From the IMG/VR virus record IMGVR_UViG_3300021959_000278, positions 1-29,169 of that record: 29,169 bases of DNA; one strand, written 5' to 3'. This DNA comes from a virus. Both the position numbers and the translations under genes were made by a program. Every line of letters starts with the position of its first letter. The stretch's first letter is position 1. Positions 8,267 through 15,464 of the stretch are shown here, in pieces. Below the pieces are notes generated by a model. That model saw only the letters and a program-made list of their open reading frames with translations, was not told where the DNA came from and ran no database searches.

Positions 8267-9616
8267 ATGGCAGAGTTAGAAAAAAACCTAAAAGCAATTG
8301 TAGAGGCACAACAGCCTAATTCAAATGCTGAGAAAGGTGACAAAGTAGCTCCAAAGCAAGGTTCGAGTGATGCAGAATCAGTAAATGTTTCAGGCAAAGC
8401 TCCAGTCGTCAAACCTGAAGAAAATCCTGTTGACAAAGCTGTCGATGCAATACATAAAGCAGAAGACGAAACTAAACCTGTCAAAGATGCAGTTAACAAA
8501 CTAGCTGCACCTGCTGAAAAAGGTGAAAAGTTAAAGGAAACTGAAGAAGATTCTAAGAAAGACGAAGTAAAATTGTCTAAAATGGAATCCATCAAAGCTG
8601 TCGTCAACACTATGAAGGATATGACTAAAGAGGAACTTCTAAAAACTTTTGGTCACATATCAGAAGAAGAAGTTGACGAATCCTTGACTAAAGCAGAAGT
8701 CGCCAGAAAAATCGTTGAAGCACTTAAGGGAATGGACGAAGCAGATGTTTTAAAATTCTCAGAAGGTTGGAACAAAAAAGGCGAAGAAGAAGAGGAAGAA
8801 GAAGAAGTTAAAAAAGAGGGAGTAGAGGAATCTATTCACACTTCAGAATTAGAATCTTCATTAGTTGAGATTGAAGTAGAAGACGACCTCAATGCAATCT
8901 CAGAAGCACTCGAATTATCAGAAGAGAATGCTGAGAAAGCAAGAACTATATTCAAAGCAGCTGTTCAATCAAAAGTTGCAGAGATTAGAGAATCATTAGA
9001 ATCTCAGTATTCTGAAGAATTAAAAACCTCAGTAGAAAAAGTCAAAGGTGACCTCGCGGAAGCCGTTGATAAGTATCTCACTTATTGTGCAGAAGAGTGG
9101 ACGAAAGAAAACGAACTCGCAATTGAAAGAGGTTTGAGGTCAGAAATGACTGAAAACTTCATCGAAGGTCTAAAAACATTGTTCGTAGAACATTATGTTG
9201 ATGTGCCTGAAGATAAGTACAATGTCATTGACGAACTCGCAAATCGTCTAGAAGAAGTCGAACAAAAACTTGACAGTGAAGTTCAAAAAAATATGGACAT
9301 TACTGAAGAGTTAGAGACTATGAAAAGACGAGAAATCGTTGTGAATGCAGGTAAGGATCTTACCGAATCACAAAAGGAGAAACTAGAATCACTATCTAAC
9401 GGTGTAGATTTCAAAGATGCAGAAGATTTCGCAGAGAAAATTTCTGAAATCAAAGAAGCCTACTTCCCAACCGAAGATGGTGAAACTATCGCTGAAGAAA
9501 CTGTAGTAGAAGAAGGTACAGGAGATTTTGAAGATGGTGAAACATCTGCGAAAACTTACACACCTGAAATGAACCAGTATCTAAAAGCAGTTTCAAAATT
9601 AAAACCATTGGGATAG
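8267..9616 (+). CDS. 22: prohead core scaffolding protein (gp22-like)
   Basis: This 449-residue, strongly acidic and helical protein sits directly before the major capsid gene. The first 180 residues are low-complexity (Lys, Glu, Asp, Pro, Ala) and include a run of Glu near 173-180. The C-terminal 260 residues match the conserved gp22 core: DLNAISEALELSEENAEKA, VAEIRESLESQYSEELKT, a TKENELAIERGLRSEMTENF segment, and a coiled coil near 335-355. It forms the internal core on which gp23 assembles and is then degraded by gp21; several L-x-E sites are present. T4 gp22 has only about 270 residues, so the N-terminal half is an extension. Confidence 0.9.
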   Translation: MAELEKNLKAIVEAQQPNSNAEKGDKVAPKQGSSDAESVNVSGKAPVVKPEENPVDKAVDAIHKAEDETKPVKDAVNKLAAPAEKGEKLKETEEDSKKDEVKLSKMESIKAVVNTMKDMTKEELLKTFGHISEEEVDESLTKAEVARKIVEALKGMDEADVLKFSEGWNKKGEEEEEEEEVKKEGVEESIHTSELESSLVEIEVEDDLNAISEALELSEENAEKARTIFKAAVQSKVAEIRESLESQYSEELKTSVEKVKGDLAEAVDKYLTYCAEEWTKENELAIERGLRSEMTENFIEGLKTLFVEHYVDVPEDKYNVIDELANRLEEVEQKLDSEVQKNMDITEELETMKRREIVVNAGKDLTESQKEKLESLSNGVDFKDAEDFAEKISEIKEAYFPTEDGETIAEETVVEEGTGDFEDGETSAKTYTPEMNQYLKAVSKLKPLG

Positions 9617-9636
9617 AATTAAAGGAAAAAAGTAAA

Positions 9637-10947
9637 ATGTTCTTATCAGAAAATTTACAACAAAAGTGGCAGCCTATTCTAGAGCACTCTGATCTTCCTG
9701 AGATCAAAGACAACTACAAGAAAGCCGTTACAGCAGTTATCCTCGAAAACCAAGAAAGAGCTCTTTCAGAAGATAGAGCAACTCTTGCCGAGGCTGCACC
9801 TTTGAACTCTACTGGAAGTGCTGTTCAGAATTGGGATCCAATCTTGATCTCATTAGTAAGAAGAGCAATGCCAAATCTCGTTGCATACGACATTTGCGGT
9901 GTTCAGCCAATGACTGGCCCTACTGGACTTATCTTTGCTATGAAAGCAAGGTATAATGACTATCCATCAGCTAATAGAGAGAGCAAATCAGAAGCATTGT
10001 TTAACGAAGCTCGTTCAACATATTCTTCATCTGCTCAAACTACAACTGCTGGATTAGGTTCAGACCCAGTTAGCGACCCATTTGATGCTACAGGCCCTGA
10101 TACATACGCAAGTGGTACAGGTGCAGGTATGACCACAGCTTCTGCAGAATCACTAGGTGATGCTGCTGGAAATCATTTTGCAGAAATGTCTTTCACAATT
10201 GAGAAAGCAACTGTAACTGCAAGGTCAAGAGCATTAAAAGCTGAGTACACATTAGAGTTGGCACAAGACCTCAAAGCAATCCACGGTCTTGATGCAGAAT
10301 CAGAATTAGCAAATATTCTTTCATCAGAAATTCTTGCTGAAATCAACAGAGAAGTAGTTAGAGAAGTTAACCTACAAGCAAAAACAGGTGCTTCATCAAC
10401 TTCAACACCAGGCACATTCAACTTAGATGTTGATGCAAATGGTCGTTGGTCTGTTGAGAAATTCAAAGGATTGTTATTCCAAATCGAAAGAGAATCAAAT
10501 GTTATCGCTAAAGAAACAAGAAGAGGTAAAGGTAACTTTATCCTTTGTTCTTCAGATGTAGCGTCTGCTCTTTCAATGGCAGGTGTATTAGATTATGCTC
10601 CTGCTCTTTCAACTAACTTGAATGTTGATGACACAGGTAATACTTTTGCTGGTGTTCTTAACGGTAGAGTTAAAGTATACATCGACCCATATGCTGGTGT
10701 TGATTACTTAACAGTTGGATACAGAGGAAGCAACCCTTATGATGCAGGTCTTTTCTACTGCCCATATGTTCCATTACAAATGGTCAGAGCTGTTGGTGAA
10801 AATACTTTCCAACCAAAAATCGGTTTCAAAACAAGATATGGAATGGTACCAAACCCATTCGTAACATCTTCACCTTTGAGTGCCGTTTCAGGTGGTAGAG
10901 GTAATAACCAATACTTCAGAAAATTAGCTGTTTCTAACATTCTGTAA
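9637..10947 (+). CDS. 23: major capsid protein (gp23-like)
   Basis: This 436-residue protein is the main head subunit with the HK97 fold. The N-terminal propeptide contains the likely maturation cut LAE before AAPL, after E52, agreeing with the gp21 rule. Family landmarks follow: WDPILISLVRRAMPNLVAYDICGVQPMTGPTGLIFAMKARY (residues about 67-107, split here only for description), ARSRALKAEYTLELAQDLKA near 195, and DPYAGVDYLTVGYRG near 350. It is shorter than T4 gp23 (521) but in the usual range for marine relatives. AAAGGAAAA upstream serves as ribosome site. A strong terminator follows the stop, as expected for the most abundant late message. Confidence 0.97.
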   Translation: MFLSENLQQKWQPILEHSDLPEIKDNYKKAVTAVILENQERALSEDRATLAEAAPLNSTGSAVQNWDPILISLVRRAMPNLVAYDICGVQPMTGPTGLIFAMKARYNDYPSANRESKSEALFNEARSTYSSSAQTTTAGLGSDPVSDPFDATGPDTYASGTGAGMTTASAESLGDAAGNHFAEMSFTIEKATVTARSRALKAEYTLELAQDLKAIHGLDAESELANILSSEILAEINREVVREVNLQAKTGASSTSTPGTFNLDVDANGRWSVEKFKGLLFQIERESNVIAKETRRGKGNFILCSSDVASALSMAGVLDYAPALSTNLNVDDTGNTFAGVLNGRVKVYIDPYAGVDYLTVGYRGSNPYDAGLFYCPYVPLQMVRAVGENTFQPKIGFKTRYGMVPNPFVTSSPLSAVSGGRGNNQYFRKLAVSNIL

Positions 10948-10966
10948 TAAACAATTTATTGTTTTT

Positions 10967-10996
10967 AGAGGGGTCTTTTGACCCCTCTTTTTTTTT
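10967..10996 (+). terminator. rho-independent terminator after gp23
   Basis: AGAGGGGTC (10967-10975) pairs perfectly with GACCCCTCT (10980-10988) around a TTTT loop, followed by T residues through 10996. This is the only textbook intrinsic terminator I can see in the window, and it closes the head gene block. Confidence 0.95.
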
Positions 10997-10998
10997 AA

Positions 10999-11005
10999 CT
11001 AAATA
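10999..11005 (+). promoter_or_regulatory. candidate late promoter (CTAAATA variant)
   Basis: CTAAATA directly follows the gp23 terminator and precedes the gene at 11057, which has AGGAG at a normal distance. The same variant occurs at 11279 and 12071, each time in a gap before a gene, which supports a real variant of the TATAAATA late element. Confidence 0.55.
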
Positions 11006-11056
11006 TAATTGTAGTCATGGTGATTACAATTACACATACACACACAGGAGAAAATT

Positions 11057-11272
11057 ATGAGTAATTCAAAAAGTGGATTTGAAATCCGAGCAGACTTGTT
11101 ATCACAAGCACAAGGTATACTAGAACAAAATCTCGACAGAGAAAATCAAAAGGTCTACCTTCACAATGAAAACTTCCCTAACGACAAAAGAAATTTGGGT
11201 GACCAAACAATTTCTGTTGAACAGGTTATTGCAACTGCAAGACAACTCAACGAGTTCGTAAACGAGAAGTAA
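11057..11272 (+). CDS. small conserved-type phage protein, function unknown
   Basis: This 71-residue protein begins MSNSKSGFEIRADLLSQAQG and has AGGAG seven nt before the start. It is amphipathic, with a helical first third (ADLLSQAQGILEQNL), a short charged middle and a final helix with SVEQVIATARQLNEFVNE. No catalytic or metal-binding pattern and no membrane segment is seen. It stands alone between the gp23 terminator and a stable hairpin, with its own candidate late promoter, so it is probably a late, perhaps virion-linked protein. I recall similar small proteins after gp23 in marine T4-like phages but know no function. Confidence 0.75.
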   Translation: MSNSKSGFEIRADLLSQAQGILEQNLDRENQKVYLHNENFPNDKRNLGDQTISVEQVIATARQLNEFVNEK

Positions 11273-11278
11273 ATTGAC

Positions 11279-11285
11279 CTAAATA
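11279..11285 (+). promoter_or_regulatory. candidate late promoter (CTAAATA variant)
   Basis: CTAAATA lies between the 71- and 74-residue genes. The predicted transcript start near 11291 falls inside a 10-bp hairpin, so the mRNA would begin within the left arm. Confidence 0.5.
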
Positions 11286-11286
11286 G

Positions 11287-11315
11287 TATACAGGGGGATA
11301 TTTTTCCCCTGTATA
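11287..11315 (+). other. 10-bp hairpin between small late genes
   Basis: TATACAGGGG (11287-11296) and CCCCTGTATA (11306-11315) are perfect inverted repeats around a 9-nt loop GATATTTTT. There is no U-tract after the right arm, so it is not a standard terminator. It ends 15 nt before the next ATG with GGAG between them. It may protect or end an mRNA, or act on translation of the 74-residue gene. Confidence 0.7.
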
Positions 11316-11329
11316 TTACGGAGTAAATT

Positions 11330-11554
11330 ATGTCAGAATATGCAAAAGAAGTGAAAGTGTTAGAAGGGCCATGGGAAAGGAATGCATTTCCCAATGGTAT
11401 AGAAACAACTAATGTATTGAATCGTAAAATCATTACACAGTATGTAAAAGATGGTTATCTTTGTGAAAAAACTGTTACAAGAGAATACAAAGGAAATGAC
11501 TACTTTGATACCACCTCAACAAAAAGGATTATAAAACTTGACAACAATCAATAA
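11330..11554 (+). CDS. small phage protein, function unknown
   Basis: The 74-residue product starts MSEYAKEVKVLEGPWERNAF with ACGGAG ten nt upstream. Alternating hydrophobic and charged residues (NVLNRKIITQYVKDG, KTVTREYKGNDYF) suggest a small beta-rich domain. No recognised motif or membrane segment is seen. Its 3' end overlaps the following structural gene by 17 nt, suggesting coupled translation and late expression. I do not recognise a family. Confidence 0.7.
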   Translation: MSEYAKEVKVLEGPWERNAFPNGIETTNVLNRKIITQYVKDGYLCEKTVTREYKGNDYFDTTSTKRIIKLDNNQ

Positions 11555-12074
11555 GTCTATACTTAATAAAAACAACTTTAGATTACTGATAGATAAGGTA
11601 CCTACTGTAGAGTACTATGTTCAGTCAGTCAATATCCCAGGCTTACAGTTTTCAGAAACAGTGCAAGCTGCTGGTGTCGGTTTGGATGCATATTTTCCAG
11701 GCGACAAGGTGACATTTGGTACACTTGATGTAACCTTTCTTGTTGATGAGGACTTAGAAAACTTCAAAGAAATATACGATTGGATTGATGCAATCGTTCC
11801 TGTTGCAGATCCATCTGCATATCAGGCATATACTTCAACAGTAAAAACCTCTACAGGTTTAGTAAGTGCAATAGACAATGATCTAAATCAATACAGTGAT
11901 ATTACACTTGTTATAAACACAAACAAAAATGTTCCCAATAAGTTCTTTCGTTTCCACGATTGTTTCCCTATATCATTGGGTGCATTAGAATTACAATCAG
12001 GTGCAGAAAGTGAAGCAGTGACATGTCAAGTGTCATTTAGATTTACATATTATAATATAGAATCCACTTCCTAA
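11538..12074 (+). CDS. tail-tube-fold virion protein (gp19-like paralog)
   Basis: This 178-residue protein shares the layout of the tube protein gp19 in this same window. NNFRLLIDKVPTVEYYVQ, then SVNIPGL, a PGDKVTFGTLDVTFLVDED segment and IYDWI line up with gp19 FRVFIPRTGNRIEFL, AANLPAG, PGDRTFENWEVTVIND and VENW. The C-terminus FPISLGALEL followed by VSFRFTYYNIE is the usual closing strand pair. Tube-fold proteins include tube subunits, tube initiators and baseplate tube proteins, so this one may be a tube-end or baseplate component. By position it is also where marine relatives may carry the tail-completion gene 3, whose size is similar. It overlaps the preceding gene by 17 nt. Confidence 0.7.
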   Translation: MTTINKSILNKNNFRLLIDKVPTVEYYVQSVNIPGLQFSETVQAAGVGLDAYFPGDKVTFGTLDVTFLVDEDLENFKEIYDWIDAIVPVADPSAYQAYTSTVKTSTGLVSAIDNDLNQYSDITLVINTNKNVPNKFFRFHDCFPISLGALELQSGAESEAVTCQVSFRFTYYNIESTS

Positions 12075-12077
12075 ATA
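12071..12077 (+). promoter_or_regulatory. candidate late promoter (CTAAATA variant) before uvsY
   Basis: CTAAATA overlaps the stop of the tube-like gene (TAA within it). The predicted start near 12083 leaves a 22-nt leader for uvsY. It may be fortuitous, as the stop codon supplies part of the motif. Confidence 0.4.
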
Positions 12078-12088
12078 CCCATAATCGT

Positions 12089-12096
12089 GGTATAAT
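12089..12096 (+). promoter_or_regulatory. candidate extended -10 promoter before uvsY
   Basis: GGTATAAT, preceded by T, forms an extended -10 (TGGTATAAT) 8 nt before the uvsY ATG. No good -35 element is seen. It may supply early or middle expression of the recombination genes independent of gp55. Confidence 0.4.
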
Positions 12097-12104
12097 AGTA
12101 TATT

Positions 12105-12548
12105 ATGAATTTAGATAAAATCAAAGAAATGTGGAAAGAAGATTGTGTTATCGATGACATCGAATTAGACAAATCATCTTTAGATGTTCCTAAACTTCAT
12201 GCAAAATATTCAGAACTACTAACTGATCAAATAGTTCGTATCAAAAATCTTCAGTTTCAAAAAAACATTCTTATGAAAGATAAGTGGTTATGGTATAACG
12301 GTAAATTAGATCAGTCAAGAATACAAGAATTGGGATGGACACCTGATCCTTTTGATGGTCTAAAAGTTCTAAAAAACGATCATCAGGTGTGGTTGAATGC
12401 AGATGCAGATGTGCAAAAAATTGATGCACAGATAGAGTTGACCAATATCACTATAAACTTTCTAAGAGAGTGTATGCAAAACATCACTTGGAGACATCAA
12501 ACAATTAAAAACACTATAGAGTGGCGTAAGTTCATGGCAGGTTCCTAA
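12105..12548 (+). CDS. uvsY: UvsY recombination mediator
   Basis: This 147-residue helical, charged protein matches T4 UvsY (137 residues), which loads the UvsX recombinase on single-stranded DNA coated with gp32. Similarity runs along the length: the start with MWKEDCVIDD, a central KLHAKYSELLTDQ with VRIKNLQFQKNILMKDKWLWYNG, VWLNADADVQKIDAQIELT, and a final TIEWRKFMAG that parallels the T4 end QDMRAFEAGK. It is followed directly by the oxygenase gene with a 1-nt overlap (TAATG) and then uvsW, an order known from marine T4-like phages. No UvsX or gp32 gene is inside the window. No clear ribosome site is seen. Confidence 0.9.
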   Translation: MNLDKIKEMWKEDCVIDDIELDKSSLDVPKLHAKYSELLTDQIVRIKNLQFQKNILMKDKWLWYNGKLDQSRIQELGWTPDPFDGLKVLKNDHQVWLNADADVQKIDAQIELTNITINFLRECMQNITWRHQTIKNTIEWRKFMAGS

Positions 12549-13213
12549 TGATTTTGAAAAATTATTTTTGGGGTGTATCTAAAGCCTTTACATCAGAAGA
12601 GATAGAAGAAATTCATACTATTGCATCTAAAATAAATGAAGATATTGGAAAGGTAGGAGAAGGTGTTTCATCTGATCCTGATGGTAATATAGACGAAAAG
12701 TTTAGAGAAGAAATCAGGAGTTCAACTGTCAAATGGATGGAACGATTACCTGATCACTTAGAAAATAAAATGTCTGAACTAATGTTTAGGTGTTTAGATG
12801 AAACTGGATGGCGGTTTACAATTGATGAACATCAACCGTTTCAATATACCATATACAATGCTCAACCTCAAAAACCCAAGGGAGATTTTTACACTTGGCA
12901 TACTGATGCAGGGCCTCTTCCTTATAAAGATGGGAGAATTAGAAAACTGTCAATGACTATCCAATTATCTGATCCTGAAGAATATGAAGGTGGTTATTTT
13001 CAATGGTTAGTTCCTAATCAAATATTTGACAGATTAGAACTAAATCAAACAAAAGTAGATTTGACTAATGCGATATCTACAACACCATTTAGTATGAAAG
13101 AGAAGGGTAGCATTCTTTTCTTTCCATCTTTTCTCTATCATCAAGTAACCCCAGTAACATGGGGGACACGAAAATCCTTGGTGGGATGGATGATAGGTCA
13201 ACCTTATGTCTGA
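12548..13213 (+). CDS. 2OG-Fe(II) oxygenase, PKHD-hydroxylase type
   Basis: This 221-residue protein has the full iron and cosubstrate set of the family. WHTD at 117-120 gives H118 and D120, FLYHQVTPV gives H198, and GTRKSLVGWMIGQPY gives R208 for 2-oxoglutarate. The order and spacing match PKHD-type (PiuC-like) hydroxylases, which hydroxylate protein side chains or small molecules in the cytoplasm. The substrate cannot be read from the sequence. The gene overlaps uvsY by 1 nt and uvsW by 8 nt, so it is co-translated with two recombination proteins. A second, different member of the superfamily lies at 20836-21459. Confidence 0.9.
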   Translation: MILKNYFWGVSKAFTSEEIEEIHTIASKINEDIGKVGEGVSSDPDGNIDEKFREEIRSSTVKWMERLPDHLENKMSELMFRCLDETGWRFTIDEHQPFQYTIYNAQPQKPKGDFYTWHTDAGPLPYKDGRIRKLSMTIQLSDPEEYEGGYFQWLVPNQIFDRLELNQTKVDLTNAISTTPFSMKEKGSILFFPSFLYHQVTPVTWGTRKSLVGWMIGQPYV

Positions 13214-14627
13214 TACCGTTAGAGTTTCCAAAGTAGATGAAGTTTTTCTACAAGTGCATTGTGATAATGGACTTGCAAGGGATCTTTATGAGTTCTTTTC
13301 ATTCACTGTACCCAACGCAAAATTCATGCCTTCAGTTCGTAATAGGTTTTGGGATGGTAAAGTTAGACTGTTTTCAATCAAAACTAATAAGGTTTACATA
13401 GGTTTATTACCCTATATCGATCAATTTTGTACCGAAAGAGGATATAAGTTTGAGGGTATAGAGGATGTAATTGGTACTAAAACACGACTTACAGACGATA
13501 AAATCAATGAGTTTGTCAAGGCCCTTGACATGGGGTTAACACCTCGTGATTATCAGATAAGTGCATTCCGAAGTGTAATAGAGTATGGTAGACAGTTATT
13601 GTTATCCCCCACTGCAAGTGGTAAGTCTCTCATCATATATCTACTTGCTCGTTGGTATAATAAGAAAACAGTTATCATTGTTCCTACCACATCACTTGTA
13701 GAACAGATGTCAAAGGACTTTATTGATTATGGATACAAGGATAAAATTTGTAAGATCTATCATGGTCAGGAAGTATTCCCTGCACCTATCACTATAACCA
13801 CATGGCAGTCATTTAGTAAAGCACCTAAAGAGGTGATGCAATCATTTGATGTGGTAGTAGGAGACGAAGCACATCTATTCAAAGCACAGACACTTAAAAG
13901 TATATTAGAAAAAATGAAAAAGACTGCAATTCGTATAGGAACAACTGGTACATTGGATGGTTCGGAGTGTCATAGATTACAACTTGAAGGAATGTTCGGC
14001 CCAGTAAAAAAAGTGATCACCTCTTCTGAACTTATGGAACAGGGAACAATTGCAAATATTGATATACAATGTATTATACTTAAACATCCAAAGTGTCCTA
14101 ATATGTCATACCAAGAGGAAATGGATTATTTGGTTTCTAATGAAAAACGAAACTTCTTTATTACTAATCTAGTAAAGAGCCTCAAAGGAAATACATTGGT
14201 GTTATTTCAATATGTCGAGAAACATGGTGTAGTATTGTATGACATGATGTCTCAGACTGACTTAGGTGGTAATCTACACTATGTGTATGGTGGAACAGAT
14301 ACCGAAGATAGAGAGTCAGTTAGAGAAATTGTAGAGAAGAATACAGAGGATACTATACTTGCATCCTATGGAACATTCTCTACTGGAGTGAACATCAAAC
14401 GAATCAATAACATTGTCTTTGCAAGTCCATCTAAATCAAGAATAAGAAACTTGCAGTCAATTGGTAGAGGCTTGAGAAAGGTTGAAGGTAAAACTAAGAT
14501 GAGATTATTTGATATTGCAGATGATTTACAGACAGAAAATTACACTCTCAATCACCTGAAAGAACGCATAAATACTTATAACGAGGAAAACTTTCCTTAC
14601 GAAATTTTACAATTTGACTTAAAATAA
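13206..14627 (+). CDS. uvsW: UvsW DNA/RNA helicase
   Basis: This 473-residue SF2 helicase compares with T4 UvsW (about 500). It unwinds R-loops and branched DNA and drives the switch from origin to recombination-dependent replication. The N-terminal domain (1-105) includes FWDGKVRLF. Then come the Q-like LTPRDYQ at 111-117, Walker A SPTASGKS at 134-141, DEAH at 220-223, a TGT motif near 250 and motif VI QSIGRGLRK near 417-425. All catalytic motifs look intact. It overlaps the oxygenase end by 8 nt, and the next gene begins immediately after its stop. A CATAAATA near its 3' end might be a weak late element. Confidence 0.95.
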   Translation: MSDTVRVSKVDEVFLQVHCDNGLARDLYEFFSFTVPNAKFMPSVRNRFWDGKVRLFSIKTNKVYIGLLPYIDQFCTERGYKFEGIEDVIGTKTRLTDDKINEFVKALDMGLTPRDYQISAFRSVIEYGRQLLLSPTASGKSLIIYLLARWYNKKTVIIVPTTSLVEQMSKDFIDYGYKDKICKIYHGQEVFPAPITITTWQSFSKAPKEVMQSFDVVVGDEAHLFKAQTLKSILEKMKKTAIRIGTTGTLDGSECHRLQLEGMFGPVKKVITSSELMEQGTIANIDIQCIILKHPKCPNMSYQEEMDYLVSNEKRNFFITNLVKSLKGNTLVLFQYVEKHGVVLYDMMSQTDLGGNLHYVYGGTDTEDRESVREIVEKNTEDTILASYGTFSTGVNIKRINNIVFASPSKSRIRNLQSIGRGLRKVEGKTKMRLFDIADDLQTENYTLNHLKERINTYNEENFPYEILQFDLK

Positions 14628-15116
14628 ATGGCAACACCAAAAGATCTGATCCCACAAAAATACGAAGTTCTTAGACTTAGGAACGGTGTAGAAATTTGTG
14701 GTATGACAAGAGATACAGGAGTTGAGGTAATCATTACATTACCCATGATCTGTCGTCTTATGGCTAGAAGCCCTAAAGAGACAGTTGCAACTTTCTATCC
14801 CTATGCACCTTTGACTTCAGATCACAATATCAAAATCCCTAGAGATTATGTTGTGCATAGAAATAATATGAACGATCAGTATATACCTTTTTACGATGAT
14901 GCATCCTCACAATGGATGAATATGATTGAGAATAAGAGTATTCCTCTTATCACTCCACAAGAAATATCAGAATTTGACAGAGAAGATTTTGACGAAATGT
15001 TATCTGAAATAATGGATGAAATGCGACACAGAGGTGACAAACCTGAAACATTTGAAGATAGATACGATGAGTTTACAAAGTTGTTAAAACCTAAAAAAGG
15101 ACAAAAGGTTCATTAG
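14628..15116 (+). CDS. conserved-type phage protein, function unknown
   Basis: The 162-residue product starts MATPKDLIPQKYEVLRLRNG directly after the uvsW stop with no gap, so translation is probably coupled. The first 95 residues (VLRLRNGVEICGMTRDTG, VEVIITLPMICRLM, KIPRDYVVH) look like a small beta-barrel such as an SH3- or Sm-like fold, which is my inference from strand pattern. The last 60 residues are acidic and helical (EFDREDFDEMLSEIMDEM) and end in a basic tail KPKKGQKVH. No catalytic residues are recognised. Position between uvsW and gp55 suggests a nucleic-acid or transcription-related role, but that is only context. Confidence 0.75.
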   Translation: MATPKDLIPQKYEVLRLRNGVEICGMTRDTGVEVIITLPMICRLMARSPKETVATFYPYAPLTSDHNIKIPRDYVVHRNNMNDQYIPFYDDASSQWMNMIENKSIPLITPQEISEFDREDFDEMLSEIMDEMRHRGDKPETFEDRYDEFTKLLKPKKGQKVH

Positions 15117-15128
15117 GATTTAATTCTT

Positions 15129-15136
15129 TATAAATA
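15129..15136 (+). promoter_or_regulatory. T4-type late promoter before the 44-residue membrane gene
   Basis: A perfect TATAAATA. The predicted start near 15142 leads into a leader with GGAG at 15175-15178 and the ATG at 15185. This supports the small gene being real and expressed late. Confidence 0.75.
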
Positions 15137-15184
15137 TCGTGCGTCATAACGACACTTTATAATAATATATCAATGGAGTTTATA

Positions 15185-15319
15185 ATGACTGAATTAGTCA
15201 AAAGAGTAATAAGAGAATTACCTGAAATAGAGACCGATCATATATGGGATGTGATTGAGGTGACTGTTTTAATTATCATGTTTGTAACGACTACGATTGC
15301 AGTTGCACCTGTTATTTAA
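15185..15319 (+). CDS. small single-pass membrane protein
   Basis: ATG 15185 to TAA 15317-15319 encodes 44 residues: a charged N-terminal part (MTELVKRVIRELPEIETDHI) and one hydrophobic segment from about 22 to 44 (VIEVTVLIIMFVTTTIAVAP). GGAG stands 6 nt before the start and a late promoter lies 49 nt upstream. The layout suggests a type of small inner-membrane protein such as a holin-like, antiholin-like or superinfection-exclusion peptide. Nothing identifies it further. It is too short for many gene callers and could be missed. The hydrophobic run plus signals on both sides make chance unlikely. Confidence 0.7.
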   Translation: MTELVKRVIRELPEIETDHIWDVIEVTVLIIMFVTTTIAVAPVI

Positions 15320-15410
15320 TATATCTCACCGCGGCAACATAGTAATCATATCATACTAAATGAGATTTGAAAAGGGACTTTTCTAAAAAAATCTAAAAAA
15401 AAATCATTTG

Positions 15411-15418
15411 AATAAATA
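15411..15418 (+). promoter_or_regulatory. candidate late promoter (AATAAATA) before gp55
   Basis: AATAAATA with a predicted start near 15424 would give a 41-nt leader for the sigma factor. It would let gp55 sustain its own synthesis late in infection. Confidence 0.45.
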
Positions 15419-15430
15419 CTAAAAACCCCC

Positions 15431-15458
15431 TTGTAGAATGGGGATTTATAAGTATAAT
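15431..15458 (+). promoter_or_regulatory. candidate sigma70-type promoter for gp55
   Basis: A consensus TATAAT (15453-15458) has a weak TTGTAG 16 nt upstream. It ends 6 nt before the chosen ATG 15465, so the message would have almost no leader. A promoter read by the host enzyme is expected for gp55, which must be made before late genes. Confidence 0.45.
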
Positions 15459-15464
15459 ATAATT

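Larger units (their letters stand above)
15320..15464 (+). other. non-coding gap before gp55
   Basis: This 145-nt stretch has no convincing gene. It holds a bulged inverted repeat (ATCTCA near 15323 with TGAGAT near 15361, and inner TAGTA/TACTA), a poly-A-rich stretch, AATAAATA at 15411-15418, a short CCCC/GGGG stem near 15425-15443, and TATAAT at 15453-15458. Confidence 0.5.

Noticed and set aside
8164-8610. 148-residue frame on the - strand
   Set aside because: It is the antisense of the low-complexity gp22 start and gp21 end, is Ser/Ala/Thr-rich as expected of such a shadow, and has no ribosome site.
8785-8810. GAA/GAG run as a simple-sequence repeat
   Set aside because: It encodes the Glu run of the scaffold, with mixed GAA/GAG codons, and reads as protein composition rather than a DNA repeat.
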